From contig CAJNDS010002834.1 of the NCBI GenBank assembly GCA_905221605.1, forward strand, positions 749,174 through 813,173: DNA of 64,000 nt. The letters run 5' to 3'. Source of the DNA: Symbiodinium natans. Its lineage: Eukaryota; Sar; Dinophyceae; Suessiales; Symbiodiniaceae. The notes below the pieces were generated by a model. That model saw only the letters and a list, made by a program, of their open reading frames with translations, did no database searches and was not told the origin of the DNA. The position numbers and the translations under genes were made by a program. Below are positions 21,101 to 33,300 of the stretch, piece after piece. Positions within the stretch are counted from its first letter, which is position 1; each line of letters starts with the position of its first letter.

Positions 21101-24100
21101 TGGGCCCGTTGATCTTCTTTAAAGAGAGGCTTGCCCGTGGAATAGGGTATTCTCAAAATACCCAAAGCCCTAACCCCAAGCTCAACCCTAAACCCGAAAC
21201 CCTAAACTCCAAACCCGAAGCCCTAAACCCCAAACCCCAAACTAAACCCCCTAAACCCTAAACCCGAAACCCTAAACTCTAAACCCTAAACCCTAAACCC
21301 AAACCAAGATGGAGCCGAACACCCGGCTCGCCATGGAAGTGGGCTACGAGTGTCTCTACCACAGCGGCCTGCGCAAGAAGGCGCCAGCAAGGGGTTGTAG
21401 GGTTTAGGGTTTAGGGCGACTCCGGAACCGCAGCTGGACTACTTCAGTTTATCCATCCCGGCAAGAGAAGGTTTCGCTCAAGCCAGGGTTTAGGGTTTAG
21501 GGTTTAGGGTTTAGGGTTTAGGGTTTAGGGTTTTCGGGTTCCATATTCTGGGAACAACAAACGTAGCCCTAAACCCTAAACCCTAAACGCTGAACCATTC
21601 CCTGGCTGGCTTTCGGTTTCCGAACTTGGCAAAATGGTTTGAGGGTAGCTTCAGGGTTTAGTTCAGGCTTAGGGTTTAGGGTTTAGGGCTTAGGCTTCAG
21701 GGTCTTGGGTTCAGGTTGCAGGGATTAGGGAGTTTGGGGTTCAGGGTTTAGGGGCTTGAGCGTTCAGGGACTAGGAAGTTTGGGGTTTGGGGTTTAGGCT
21801 TCAGGGTTTTGCGAGTTTGGGGTTTAGGGTCCAGGGTTCACGGCTTGGGGTTTAGGAAGCTTGGGGTCCTCAGGAGTTTGGTTCGGGAACCCTAAACCCT
21901 AAATCCTAAACCCTAAACCCTAAATCCTACACCCTAATTAAACCCTAAACGCTAGTGGTCAGGATGTGCAGGGGCGGCACATCTCCTACTACCTGGGGTC
22001 GACCGCCACATTGGCCGCGGGGCCGCAAGAAATTGAAATGTAGGGCCTCGGGGTTTAGGATGGTTTAGGGTTTAGGGTTTAGGGTTTAGGGTTTAGGTTT
22101 AGGGTTTAGGGTTTAGGGTTTAGGGTTTAGGGTTTAGGGTTTGGAGCGAAACTCGGTATTTGGGGCTTCCGATAACGAGCAGTGTCAAGTCTTGGGGTAT
22201 GTAATAGGATGCAGCTACGCCCTCCACAAGAACCCGAAAGCCCCAAACCCTAAACCCTAAACGCTAAACCCTAAACCCTAAACCCTATATTGTTGCCTGG
22301 TAGTTCCTGTATGACCTTGCAACACTCGAAGCAGGGCCTATGATGTTGCCACAGGCCTCTGGGGGACTTGGAAGCATGTCGTAGCCCATCCCTCAACATC
22401 ACGAATCGGGCAGAGTTGGGTAGGAAATCGGGCAGGGTTGGGCAGAAAATCTGGTTGAGTAATCCGAATGTGCCAGTGCTACAATATAGTAAGCAAATAA
22501 TGCGTTTGCGCTTTGTTCCAGGGCTTGCCGCGTAGGTCCGTGTAGGCGCGCATCAACAACATACTCCGCGCGTAGGCCGCGTGGCTACTAAACATGAGTT
22601 CACGCGTAGGCCTGCGAGGATGTCAATGACATTACAACACCCCACACAATGAATAGCAAAATGCTCACCTAACCTTCGGTTTTGGGTTTAGGATTTGGGG
22701 TTTAGGCTTTGGGTTTAAGGAACCCTGAGCCCTCTAAACTCCAAGCCTAATCCCTCAACCCCAAAATCCCCTAAACCCTCCAAACCCAACCCCGTTCCTC
22801 AAACCCTAAACCCTAAACCCTAAACCCTAAACCCTAAACCCTAAACCCTAAACCCTAAACCCTAAACCCTAAACCCTAAACCTCGTTCCTCAAACCCTCA
22901 GTTCTTGTTGGAGACGCTAAGGCCGGGATGGTCTACGGTCGACCAGTGCACGTCAGGCCGGAGGGACGGTCAGGGGCTTTAGGGTTTAAGCTTTAGGCTT
23001 TAGGGTTTAGGTTTAGGTTTAGGGTTAGGGTTTAGGGTTTAGGGTTTGGGGGTTTCGGGCTTAGGGGGTTTAGGGTTTAGGGTTTAGGGGGTTTAGGGGG
23101 TTTAGGGTCTAGGGGGTTTAGGGTTTAGGGTTTAGGAGGGTTTGGGGCTTTGGGGGTCAGTCGAGCGTGCGGTAGTGGCTTCAAGGATCCGGCAACCGTA
23201 CGGGCACAAAGACCTGTAGCCTGAATCGAAAACCTTAAGCCCTTAAACCCTACAACAGTCAAGGCTGACTTTTGGGTTCAGGGTTTAGGGTTTAGGGTTT
23301 AGTGTTTAGGGTTTAGGGCTAGATGTACAGTACCTTTTCGTTTCAGTATAGTGCGTGCTACCCAAGCCGGCAGCCAGCCACACGGACCAAGTCTCCCTCC
23401 GTACGGTTTCGGTTTGACAGGGTAGTTTCCTGTATCCGCTAGGGTTCAGGGTTTAGGGTTTAGGGTTTAGGGTTTAGGGTTTGCAGCATCTAAGGCCAAA
23501 CCCCAACTAATCTCTCAACGGGGGGTTGGTTCACGTCAGATGGGCCCTTGCGGACTGTCTGTAAGGCCAAATTCAATCAGAAGGAAGATACCATGTGGAC
23601 CCTTTCAGTTCCCCGCTTCGAGTTCGTGAACCCTGAACCCTAAACCCGAAACCCTAAACCCGAAACCCTAAACCCTAAACCCGAAACCCTAAACCCTAAA
23701 CCCTAAACCCTAACCCTGAAGCCTAGCACTATGGGCTACTTCGGGGACCATCCCAGTAGCTCTTAGCGGGGGGATTTTGGGAAGTAGGGTTTAGGGTTTA
23801 GGGTTTCGGGTTTAGGGTTTAGGGTTAGGGTTGAGGGCTTAGGGTTGAGGGTTTCTACATCGCACTCCCTTGGAAGGCCTAGATGCTCACGTCTCTAAAA
23901 CTAGGGTTCCTTTTGGGGCTACGATCATAGGCCGGCTCGTTAGTATTTCGTGTACCCAAAAAACACAACTTAGAGAACTGACCATATAGGGGGGTATGGG
24001 ATACCTCGAGCTTCCTGGAACTTTAAATAAGACTGGGTCCGCAAAACCTTCAAGCCTGACTAGCCCTAAAGCCCGAGAACACCCTGAAACCCTAAGCCTG

Positions 24101-24357
24101 AAATCCTAAACCCTAAACTCTACCCAAAAGAGTCCTGAGGCCCTAAGCTCAAAAAAAACCTGAAGCCTGAAACCCTACACTCAAAAACCCTGAAACCCCG
24201 AAACCCTAAAGCCCTGCAACCCAAGCTTGGGCCCAGTTTGCCATTCTTCTTGGGCCTCACCGGCCCCTGCTCCTCCATCGACGCGTGAACTGCAGAGCAT
24301 TGCTTGTGGTCTCCCTGTTTAGGGGTTTTATCGGGTTTGGGGTTTAGGGTTTAGGGC

Positions 24358-24392
<35 letters not shown>

Positions 24393-27300
24393 GGGTGTAG
24401 GGTTTAGGGTTGGGTGTTTTTTAAATGTCGCAAAACCCTAAAGCACACCCTTGCGTTGTGTCCGCCCTGCAGGTCTCTGCTCCGAAGTGCAACAAGGGTT
24501 CAGGGCTGAGAGTCTGCTTTTTGGACTTTCTGATTTTTTTCCGAACACCCGAGGCCACGCTTAAAGCCTTCAACCCGGAACCCTAACCCTAAACCCTAAA
24601 CCCTAAACTTTAAGCCCAAAAACGAAAAAAAAAACAAACAACCGACAACTTCCCTAACACTTTAGGCCCCAAAGCTCACCTGAATCTCTACATCCCTAAG
24701 CCCTATGAACCCTAAACCCTGAACCCTAAACCCTAAACCCGGGGGATCTTTCTCATGAGGACACCGCCTGCAGCTCTGCGCTGGTCTCCGCGGACTTGGC
24801 GCACCAGGCGGGACCCTAAACCCGAAAGCTTTTAGGGTTTAGGGTTTAGGGTTTAGGGTTTAGGGTTTAGGGTTTAGGGTTTCTGGTTGGGTGGTCTGAA
24901 ATTGAGAGGTTTCGGGTTTCCGCAGGGGTTGGTAAGAAAGGGTGATGATTTTCAGGGCTTTAGGGTCGAGGACTCTAGGGATGAAGAGTGTCGAGTTTAG
25001 GGTTTTTTGTTTAGGGTTTAGGGTTTAGGGTTTTAGGCTTGACTTTGGATCCTAGGATATTGGGATTCATGGGTTTGGGGTTTGATTTAGGGTTCCATGT
25101 AGAATTCCGGGTTTCGTGTTTTTTGTGGTCTTGTGGTTCAGGGTCAACGTTTAGGATGTTCGGGGCGCAAGGCCTAACTATGGCTTACTGCTCACTTTAC
25201 GGTCTCTGTTTTTTTAGATTTACCGGTTTGGGCTGTTATGGTTCAGCGTTTGGGTTTAGGAGTTGAGCGCCCAAGGGTTGGGATTTTAGGGCGCAGAGTT
25301 TTTTTTCTGATTCGGGTCTAAGGGTTCAGGCTTGTTTCAGGGTCTTCAGGAGCTCGTTGCTTCCTTGGGCTTTGCAAACCTCTCATCGCATAATCTCCTT
25401 CCCTGCTGCGAGAGTGAAATTTCTCGGTGGGCTTCTGCTCGAGCGCTGTTGCTCCGCGGCCCCATGTTGGTTCATATTAGGTTGAGCCCGTTCTGTGCTT
25501 GAGGTTCGACCTAAACCCTAAACCCTAAACCCTAAACCCTAAACCCTAAACCCTATTTAAACCCTAAACCCTCAACAACAGCCCCAAGCTGCCCCCCGAA
25601 CGCCTAATTCCCAAAAGCCAAGCACCTTGTCCCGCCAGGACTGCTGCTTAGGCCGCATGGACGCTGCCATGGGCGGAGGCTGCGCGCGCTTGAGTTTGGG
25701 GCGTTTCAGGGGTTCCTAAACCCTAAACCCTAAACCCTAAGCCTTAAACCCTAAACCCTAAACCCTAAACTCTACTTAAACCCTTTGGGCCCTATAAAGC
25801 CCTTCGAAAACCCTAGACTCCTAGACCCTGAAGGGCTCCCACCCTGAAGGTGGCAGCACACTGCTAAGCCCTGAGCCCTAAACCCTAAACCCTAAACCCT
25901 AAACCCTAAACCTTACACCCTAAAACCCTAAACCTGACACCCTAAGCCCTAAACCCTGAAGGACTCAGACCCACCCTGAAGGTGTCAACACACTGCTGGA
26001 ATCAATCCTAAACCCTAAGCCCTAAACTTTAAACCCCAAACCCCAAACCCCAAACCCCAAACCCTAAACCCTAAACACCCTGAAGGTGTCAACACACTGC
26101 TGGACGTCATGCCCTACATCGCCATGAGCTCAGGGCGCATGATCTCCTCGAGGGGCAGAAGCAGGAGAGGGTTTAGGGTTTAGGGTTTAGGGTTTAGGGT
26201 TTAGGGTTTAGGGTTTAGGGTCTAGGGTTTAGGGTTTAGGGTTTTCAGTTTTCAGGGTGTATGGGTTTAGGGTTTAGTCCTTAGTGTTTGTATGTACATG
26301 TATTGCTCTCAGGTTTAGTTTGTTACCTCATTACTCAAGGGTTAGAAGTTTATCTATGTTTTATGTATAAAAGTTTGTTTGCTACCTTATTAATCAAGGT
26401 GTAGCGTGTTGGGGTTTGGAGTTTAGTGCTTTCGCCTCAGGATTGCTTATTCTTGAGCGGTTTGGAATGGTTTTGCTGTTATAGGAGTTTCTCGATTAGG
26501 ACGGTTAGGACGGTTAGGACGTACCACGTTTCCTTTTGCAGCTGTTAGCACCTTTTGGTCTTCGGGATTTGTGGGGTACAGCAATACCCTGATTCCCACT
26601 TTCTCAGTTGTAGGATCCCTAAACCCTAAACCCTAAACCCTAAACCCTAAACCCTAAACCCTAAACCTAAACCCTAAACCCCTAACCCCTCATCAACCTC
26701 AGCAGGAAGGATGCCTTCTTCTTTTCTCAGGTTTTTGAGGGTTTAGGGTTTAGGGTTTAGGGTTCGAATCTAGTGGTCTTTGGGGCCTCGATTGTAGCCC
26801 TGTAACACCCTAAACCCTAAAACATCCTAATCCCGATACCCGAAACCCCAAACCCCAAACCCTAAAAAATCTAAATCCCGAAGCCCTAAACCCTAAACCC
26901 TAAACCCTAAACCCTAAACCCTAAACCCTAAACCCTACACCACAGAGGACTTTTGACCACTCCGCGGACGGCTACGGCCGAGGTGAGGGCATCTTCCAGG
27001 TGCTCTTCGAACCCGCGGCCTGGCGGTTTAGGGTTTAGGGTTTAGGGTTTAGGGTTTAGGGTTTAGGGTTTAGGGTTTAGGGTTTAGGGTTTAGGGTCTA
27101 GGGTTTAGGGTCGCGAGTGCACAAAGAGTTCATGTTCAGAGTTATGCTGCTATCACATGGCCCAAGGTCTACAGGGGCCCAGGCCACCAGCAAGTTCTCT
27201 TTTTAGAAATCGCATATGTATAGTGTACAGTATGAGCACAGACGTTATAGGACACAGACTCCTATCAGAACATGTCTTTTCTGGTCTTTTGTTGTGTTGT

Positions 27301-30300
27301 TGCTGCCTGGTGACAAAAAGAGCCCTGCGTAACCCCGCTGTGGAGCTTCCTGCCCACGCGAGGGTTATGAGCCCAACGCTAAGTAAAAGGGCCCTGTAGA
27401 AAGTAGACCTTGCCATGGCAAACTTCCCGAACCCTTTCTGGTCAGATGCAGTACAGCAGGAATTTCGCCGTGCACAACAGGTCGTGCAGGACGACCCTGG
27501 GGAAGGAGGTGCAGCCATAAGGGAAGGCGATGAGTCAGAACGTGAACCGCCATATGAGCTTGGACCTCAAGCCCAGGAAACTCCTGAGGCCGCAGCAAGC
27601 ACAGCCAGGGATGATGTGCCTCATGAACTAGCTCCGTGTCATGCAGAAGTACTTCGTATTGACCCTGTTGCGCTGGCGACACAGCCACAGGAACCGGAGG
27701 CACAAGTTGCCAGAGAAGCATCGCCTGGACATTTTAGCGTTACAGGTTACAGCGAGTTTTCGGCCATGGAACGTGGAGCTATCAAAGCGGAAGATGATCG
27801 CGAACTGGTTCCAGTACAGCCAGTGGCTACAGATCCCTTTGGCGATCTGGCGTCAATGCTACGGGTACTGATGCAAGGCCAACAGTCTTTGGTGGAGCGA
27901 ATGGATAAGCTGGAGAGCTCCAAAGCATCGTCATCGTCTGCAGGTGCAAGCTCTAGTGTCCCTGAGCCACGTCCGAAGGCTGTGTTTCCTCCTCAGTTCG
28001 TTGGCACACCAGCTGTGACAGGCAAGCCGGCTAACCTTGGGGAAACTGGGACGGGGTCGGATGGGAGAGGGGGTCAAATGGGACCACCAACTGAGGCCCA
28101 GGCCCAGGCTCCGAGTGCGGGTGTGGTTGAAGTTGAAGGGTCAAAGTACGCCTGGCGAGTCACGCCCGAAGGATTGAAGCTTGAGAAACAGGCCCCAACA
28201 CGACCGGCAAGAGCCGTGTCCGTAGCTGAGGTCTTGAACCCAAGGGCTAGGTCACCCTTTGTACCCGTCACTCCCGACAAAACCCCAAAGCGAGGACGAG
28301 AGCCTAGGACTCGTAGTGAAAGCCCTCAAAGAGCTCGTCAATCTGGAGGAGCTGCTGCAAGCTTGTCAGGACCTCTTGACATGGGTAACTTTGGGTATGA
28401 GAACTATGTTCAGCTGTATCAAGATGCCTTGCGTCCCGGTGAGCCTCCACCCATTCCCGAATTCTTAAGAAAGCAGCCCGGTCAGGGCAGAGGTAGAAGT
28501 AGCCCTGCTCGAAAGGCCGTAGGTGTCAGCAGTGGGTTGAAGTACCCAGTGAGCCCAGGAGGTACTGAAATTAGGCCACCCCCACCTCCAGGCCTAAGAG
28601 CTCAAGCCGAAATGCAACCTGAAGAACCCATCAAGTACGTGCCTGAGCTTCCTCAACTTGACAAGTATGATCCTACTAACTCCAGTATTACTGCAGGTGA
28701 TTGGCTGGCAACGTTGGGTCCCACCATGTCGTCGTTGAGTCAGGGCGCGCGTGAGTGGTGGGGAGACGTGTTGCGTGAGGCGAAACAGTTGTACACACGT
28801 TGGCTACTCGCATCACCTCTCGACCGACTTAGTATTTACCCCGAAGCCCTCGTTGAACTTCACCAAACCGGTAGATTCAGTAGGGTAGAGCAGAAAGCAG
28901 TGCCCATGTTGCTGAAGTGTGTTGGTGCAGATTTGCGTGAGGACATAGTTACGTCTAGATTGTTTTCGACCGCTGCAATCGTGTACAAGACCATGTGTAA
29001 GTACCAACCTGGGGGAAGTGCAGAGCGTGAACAACTGCTTAACTACATTACACACCCAGGAAGCAGTGCAACTGCGCATGCCGCAGTCAAGGCTATCAGG
29101 AAATGGCGTCGTTGGATTGTCAGATCGACTGAGGTTGGCCTGAATCTCCCAGACCCGTCGTTGCAGGTGAAAGGTCTAGACAGTCTTCATCCTCCGAATT
29201 TGTCCACCTCTTCGTTGTTTCGCCTTCAAACCTTTAGGACGAATCACTTGCTTGACCAAGTTCCCAACCAGGATGCTGTCAGTAAGTACGCTGAGCTTTT
29301 GTTGGCCGAGTGCGAGGCTGCAGCATTGAGTGAGGACCCCAAGAAACATAAGGTTGCTCGGGTTGAGACGCCGGGTGGTGGGGAGTCCAAAGGGAAGGGT
29401 GCTGAGGCGAAGGGTGGTGGTAAGGGTGGAAAGGGCAATCCTAAGCCAGCATGCAAGCACTGGATGACTGAAGCTGGGTGTCACTATGCTGATAAATGTC
29501 AGTTTACGCATGCCCCCATAGGTAAGGGATCTGGCAGGTGTTTTCTATGCAGTGCCACTGGTCACATGAAAGATGCATGTCCCCGCAAAAACCCTGAAGC
29601 TGCTAGGGTTGAGGATACCCTGCCCAAAGCCAAGGGTAAGGGGGGAACCAAGAGCGCTAAGAAGGCTGAGGCTGCAAGCGCCGCGGAGTCCGCCCAAGCT
29701 GCTAGTGCAGGTTCGGGGGAGGGGCAGCTGGGAGCATCAAGCGCCCAAATGATGCAAGAGGCCACAAACTTGCTGCGGTCCCTACAGCTTAAAGCGCTCA
29801 ATGTCGGCGCTGAGTTGGTGCCAGAATTGTTCCAAAACGACCGCGCGAGTTTTGAGCCGTCTGACGCAGCCCATCTGGGCGTGCCGGATGGCCCCGGCCT
29901 TAGTTGCAAGTATGGCCTGATCGATTCCGGTGCAAGCGCGTGCCTTAGACCGAAGCTTGAGGGCGAGGACTTGAGTGCTCTCAGGAGACATGAAGTGAAT
30001 CTCGCGTCAGGTTCCGCGATGTTATGGGTCAACTCACTAGGCACACTTGTCACTGACCAAGAGGCTGAGCCGATCGTTTCCCTAGGACAGCTTATCGAGC
30101 TTGGATGTCGGCTAGCCTGGTCAGGTCGAAGGTGTGTGCTGGCTCACCCGCAACGCGGAAAGATTGAAGTTCTTACTACTTCTGGATGCCCCCGAGTGTC
30201 AGAAACTGAGGCATATAAGTTGATTGCCGAAATTGAGCAACATCGCATGTGGAGCTTCGCCAATGACCTGTGTGCACGAACGCTCGAAATCCGCACAGCG

Positions 30301-33300
30301 CACAACACTGAAATTGAGCTTTTAGACAAGATGATTCACGACGTGCGGGTTGATGGGGACGTTGGTTCGGCTTTGCATGTTGCTGCAGGACGCATGTGGC
30401 CCCAAATCCCAAATGATGTGAAGTCCGCAGTCGCAGCGTGGCCAGAGCAGTCACATGAGACCTTAGTCTGGAACCGTAGGTTTAGGCGAAAACTTAAAAA
30501 GGCTGGGAAGGTCGTTCTTAACTTGTTTGCTGGAGAGAGCCGGCGGCAGATTGAAGATGCCGTGACAGCTGCAGGAGGTGTTTGTGTGTCGGTCGACCTA
30601 AAAGAAGACCTGATGAACCCGCTCACGTATAGGTACCTCCTTGAGTTAGTTTGTTCGGGGAAAGTCGATGCGGTGCTCGGGGGTCCGCCCTGTGGTCCAT
30701 TCTCGAGGTGTCGGTTTCGGGAGGGAGGTCCACCCCCACTTCGAGCTCGCGATGGCCCCCATGTGCATGGTTTGCCCGGTTTGACTCCCTCTCAGCAGTC
30801 GCAGGTGTATGAATCTGATGTCCTTTTGCATCGCATGTACATGTTGGCATTGTTGGCATCACGAGCGGTTACCTGGGTAGACGGGACAGCTGATGAGTGC
30901 GTAAAACGCGTGGGAAGCACCTTGGCAGGGGATGCCGGTACCTACACGTTCAGGAGTCGATGTTGGGTGTTGTTTGAAAATCCCCAGGACCCTCAGTCGT
31001 ACCTGAGCCCTGAGGTCATGGAGCATGAGGCCCCAGATGGATACCCTTCAATGTGGGCCACTCCGAGTTACCTAGCAGTTGAGCGATTGCTGGGGTTAAA
31101 GCAAATTCATGGGGATCAAGGACCGCTTGGCCACCCTAAAAGGAAGCCAACTACGTGGGCGTCCACGCAGCCAATGAGCGCCATGAGTGTGAGGGGTCCG
31201 GGTTGGCAGGGTGAGGGAGTGGGTGATCCAAACCAATCCACTGTTGGGGAGTCTGCTCGATGGGCGGCATGGGCGCCAGGTGCATTGCGCATGGTGTGTG
31301 CTCAGCTTGAGGCCGTTGTGTCGGGGAGCCCCAAACTCAAACTTTCCAAGATTAGTTTTGAAGCACATGTAAAGAATGGACATTGGCCACCGTTAAGGAC
31401 ATGCAGAGATTGTGTGATCGGGACCGCTACCCAAAGGCAACATAGACGAGTCCGCGCACCACAGGCCTTTGTATTGTCGCTTGATTGTCCAGGTCCGTAC
31501 AAAAAGTCGCAGGACGAACTCAGTCATCGTAGGCGTTATCTATTGACTGCGGTTTACACAGTTCCTGTTGACGTGCGTGGTCGGCCCTTGTTGGCAGAGT
31601 CCCAAACTCCGGCAAATCCTGATGAAGAGCGCGCTAGTCAGGTGGATTTGGGAAATGAGCCAGATGAACCTAGGGAGGTTGAGGCCGAGCCCGATAATCA
31701 ACCAGGGTTGGATGGTGATGGCGATCCTGGAGTGCCCCGAGTTGGACCCGATGGTCAGCGAGGGAGTAAGTGTCATGAGCTTCCGGGTTCGGGGGAGGGT
31801 TCGCTGATGCCAGATGCTGGCGCGGATGCCTCGAGTGAACTTCGGGGGAGTGTTGTGTTGGGTGAGGTTCGTGAGGAGCTCGACATAAGCCGGGGAGGTC
31901 CTCAGGCCGAGTGCCCGAACGAGCCCAGCATCCCAAGTGACTGTGAGGGCTACGAGCCTTCAGTTGTAGATCCTAGTGAAGAGGATCGCGCTCTAGATGA
32001 GTGGTTCGGTGATAAGTTGTACCCCGCGCGTGGCAGCCACGCTGCAGGTCGTGAGTTGCTTGAGCGCTGTGCGGAAGATAAGGCTAAGCTGGACGATGAA
32101 GCTGATGCCGAAAACCGCCCCATTAAAATGGTTGAGCTTGTCTTTGTTGAACCCCTTGACTCCAAAGGTCCGAACGAAGTTGCGCATGCTACTGCCCGGA
32201 TTTGTGCGCAGCTTGAGGTGCTGAAGTTGCCGATTGCGCGAATCCATACAGACGCAGGGTCCGAGTTCATCTCGACACCATTTAGGCGTTTCGTTGACGC
32301 GCGTGGCATATTGCACACTGCAGCTGCGCCCCAAGAGCACAACAGCAACGGCAGGGTTGAAAATGTCGTACGCCGACTAAAGCAGCAGGTTCGTACTATT
32401 CTGCTAGCTAACGCACATCCCCCCGATAAGTGGGCCTGCGCCGCAAGAGCGGTCGCCGCGAGGTGGCGGTCAGACACGCTTGCCCGCTTGGGATGGCCAC
32501 AGCCCACGTTGGCACCTTACGGCGCTAAAGCACAGATACTTACTAGGACGTGGCATCGCCGACGTCAGTCAGAGTGGAAGGCCCGTGCCGAAGACAGTAT
32601 TGTGTTATGCCCCGCCAGCCTTATAAAACATGGCTATGTTGTGTTGGTCGGTGACATGTTGAAGCTTGCGACGAAGTTGTTTCACGGCGACAGCCCAAAC
32701 TTACAGGTAGTTGCCACCAATCCTGATGGCAACGATCCACCGTTTGAAGAGGGAGAGCTGCCAGGCCCAGTGCGCCGGCATAGTGCCAAACGGCCCGTTG
32801 TGCTTGCAAAAGTTGGTTGCGAACGCCGGGGAACACCCCAGGCCGTTGACCAATGTGCTCGTGAGCTTGCTGCTACAACGCCGTTTGATGTTGATGCGGC
32901 TTTGGCCTTTGTTGCTCAGTTGTCTCTTTCTGACCTTGACGCGTCGCGTGATAATGGCAAGCGCCTACACTCTGGCAAGCATCATGTGTTTGGTCAGTTT
33001 GTGCATGGTGGCGTGTCAGGTGTGACCAAGAACACGAAGCGTTACTCAGGTGTTGCAGCGTTGTTGACCAAGCTTGTGCGGCATGCTGTGCCACATGCTG
33101 AGTTTACTACCGTTGTTTTGAGTACTGACGCTGAGGCAGTGTTGCACCGTGATGTTCACAATCATCCGTTGTACCCAAACCACATAGTTACTGTGCAAGC
33201 GCCGTCTCGTGGTGGTGGCTTGTGGGTGCAAACTGTCAGTGGTGATGAGCAAAGTGGACCAGCGGTTTGCAAAACGCTTCCTACAGGACAAGTTGCGCAA

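Larger units (their letters stand above)
18146..21308. other. KS introns (18.1-21.3 kb)
   Basis: Telomere-type arrays surround the exons at 18588, 19262, 19887 and 20025. 20440-20940 is unusual: an imperfect TTTTTGGAT repeat, an A-rich run of GTGCAAAAA units, a G-tract and (TA)n. No separate gene is supported there. Confidence 0.6.

Noticed and set aside
20558-21165. Frames of 106-194 codons on the - strand and 184 on the + strand
   Set aside because: They run through A-rich GTGCAAAAA units, a G-tract and (TA)n; the Phe/Cys-rich product is low complexity.
23351-23410. Y-S-A-C-Y-P-S reading as the KS active site
   Set aside because: A far better active site (DTACSSALV) lies at 24760, and this one is out of order.
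1500-27100. Islands with CCCTAAA left and TTTAGGG right as inserted mini-chromosomes with two telomeres
   Set aside because: Many islands show the opposite or a mixed layout, and consecutive islands form one gene in frame order. Exons between repeat-filled introns explain them better.
27118-27356. LTR delimited as TG...CA with a CGCGAG target duplication
   Set aside because: CGCGAG also lies at both inner borders, and this would separate the primer site and purine tract from the LTR. The AGGGT solution explains all borders.
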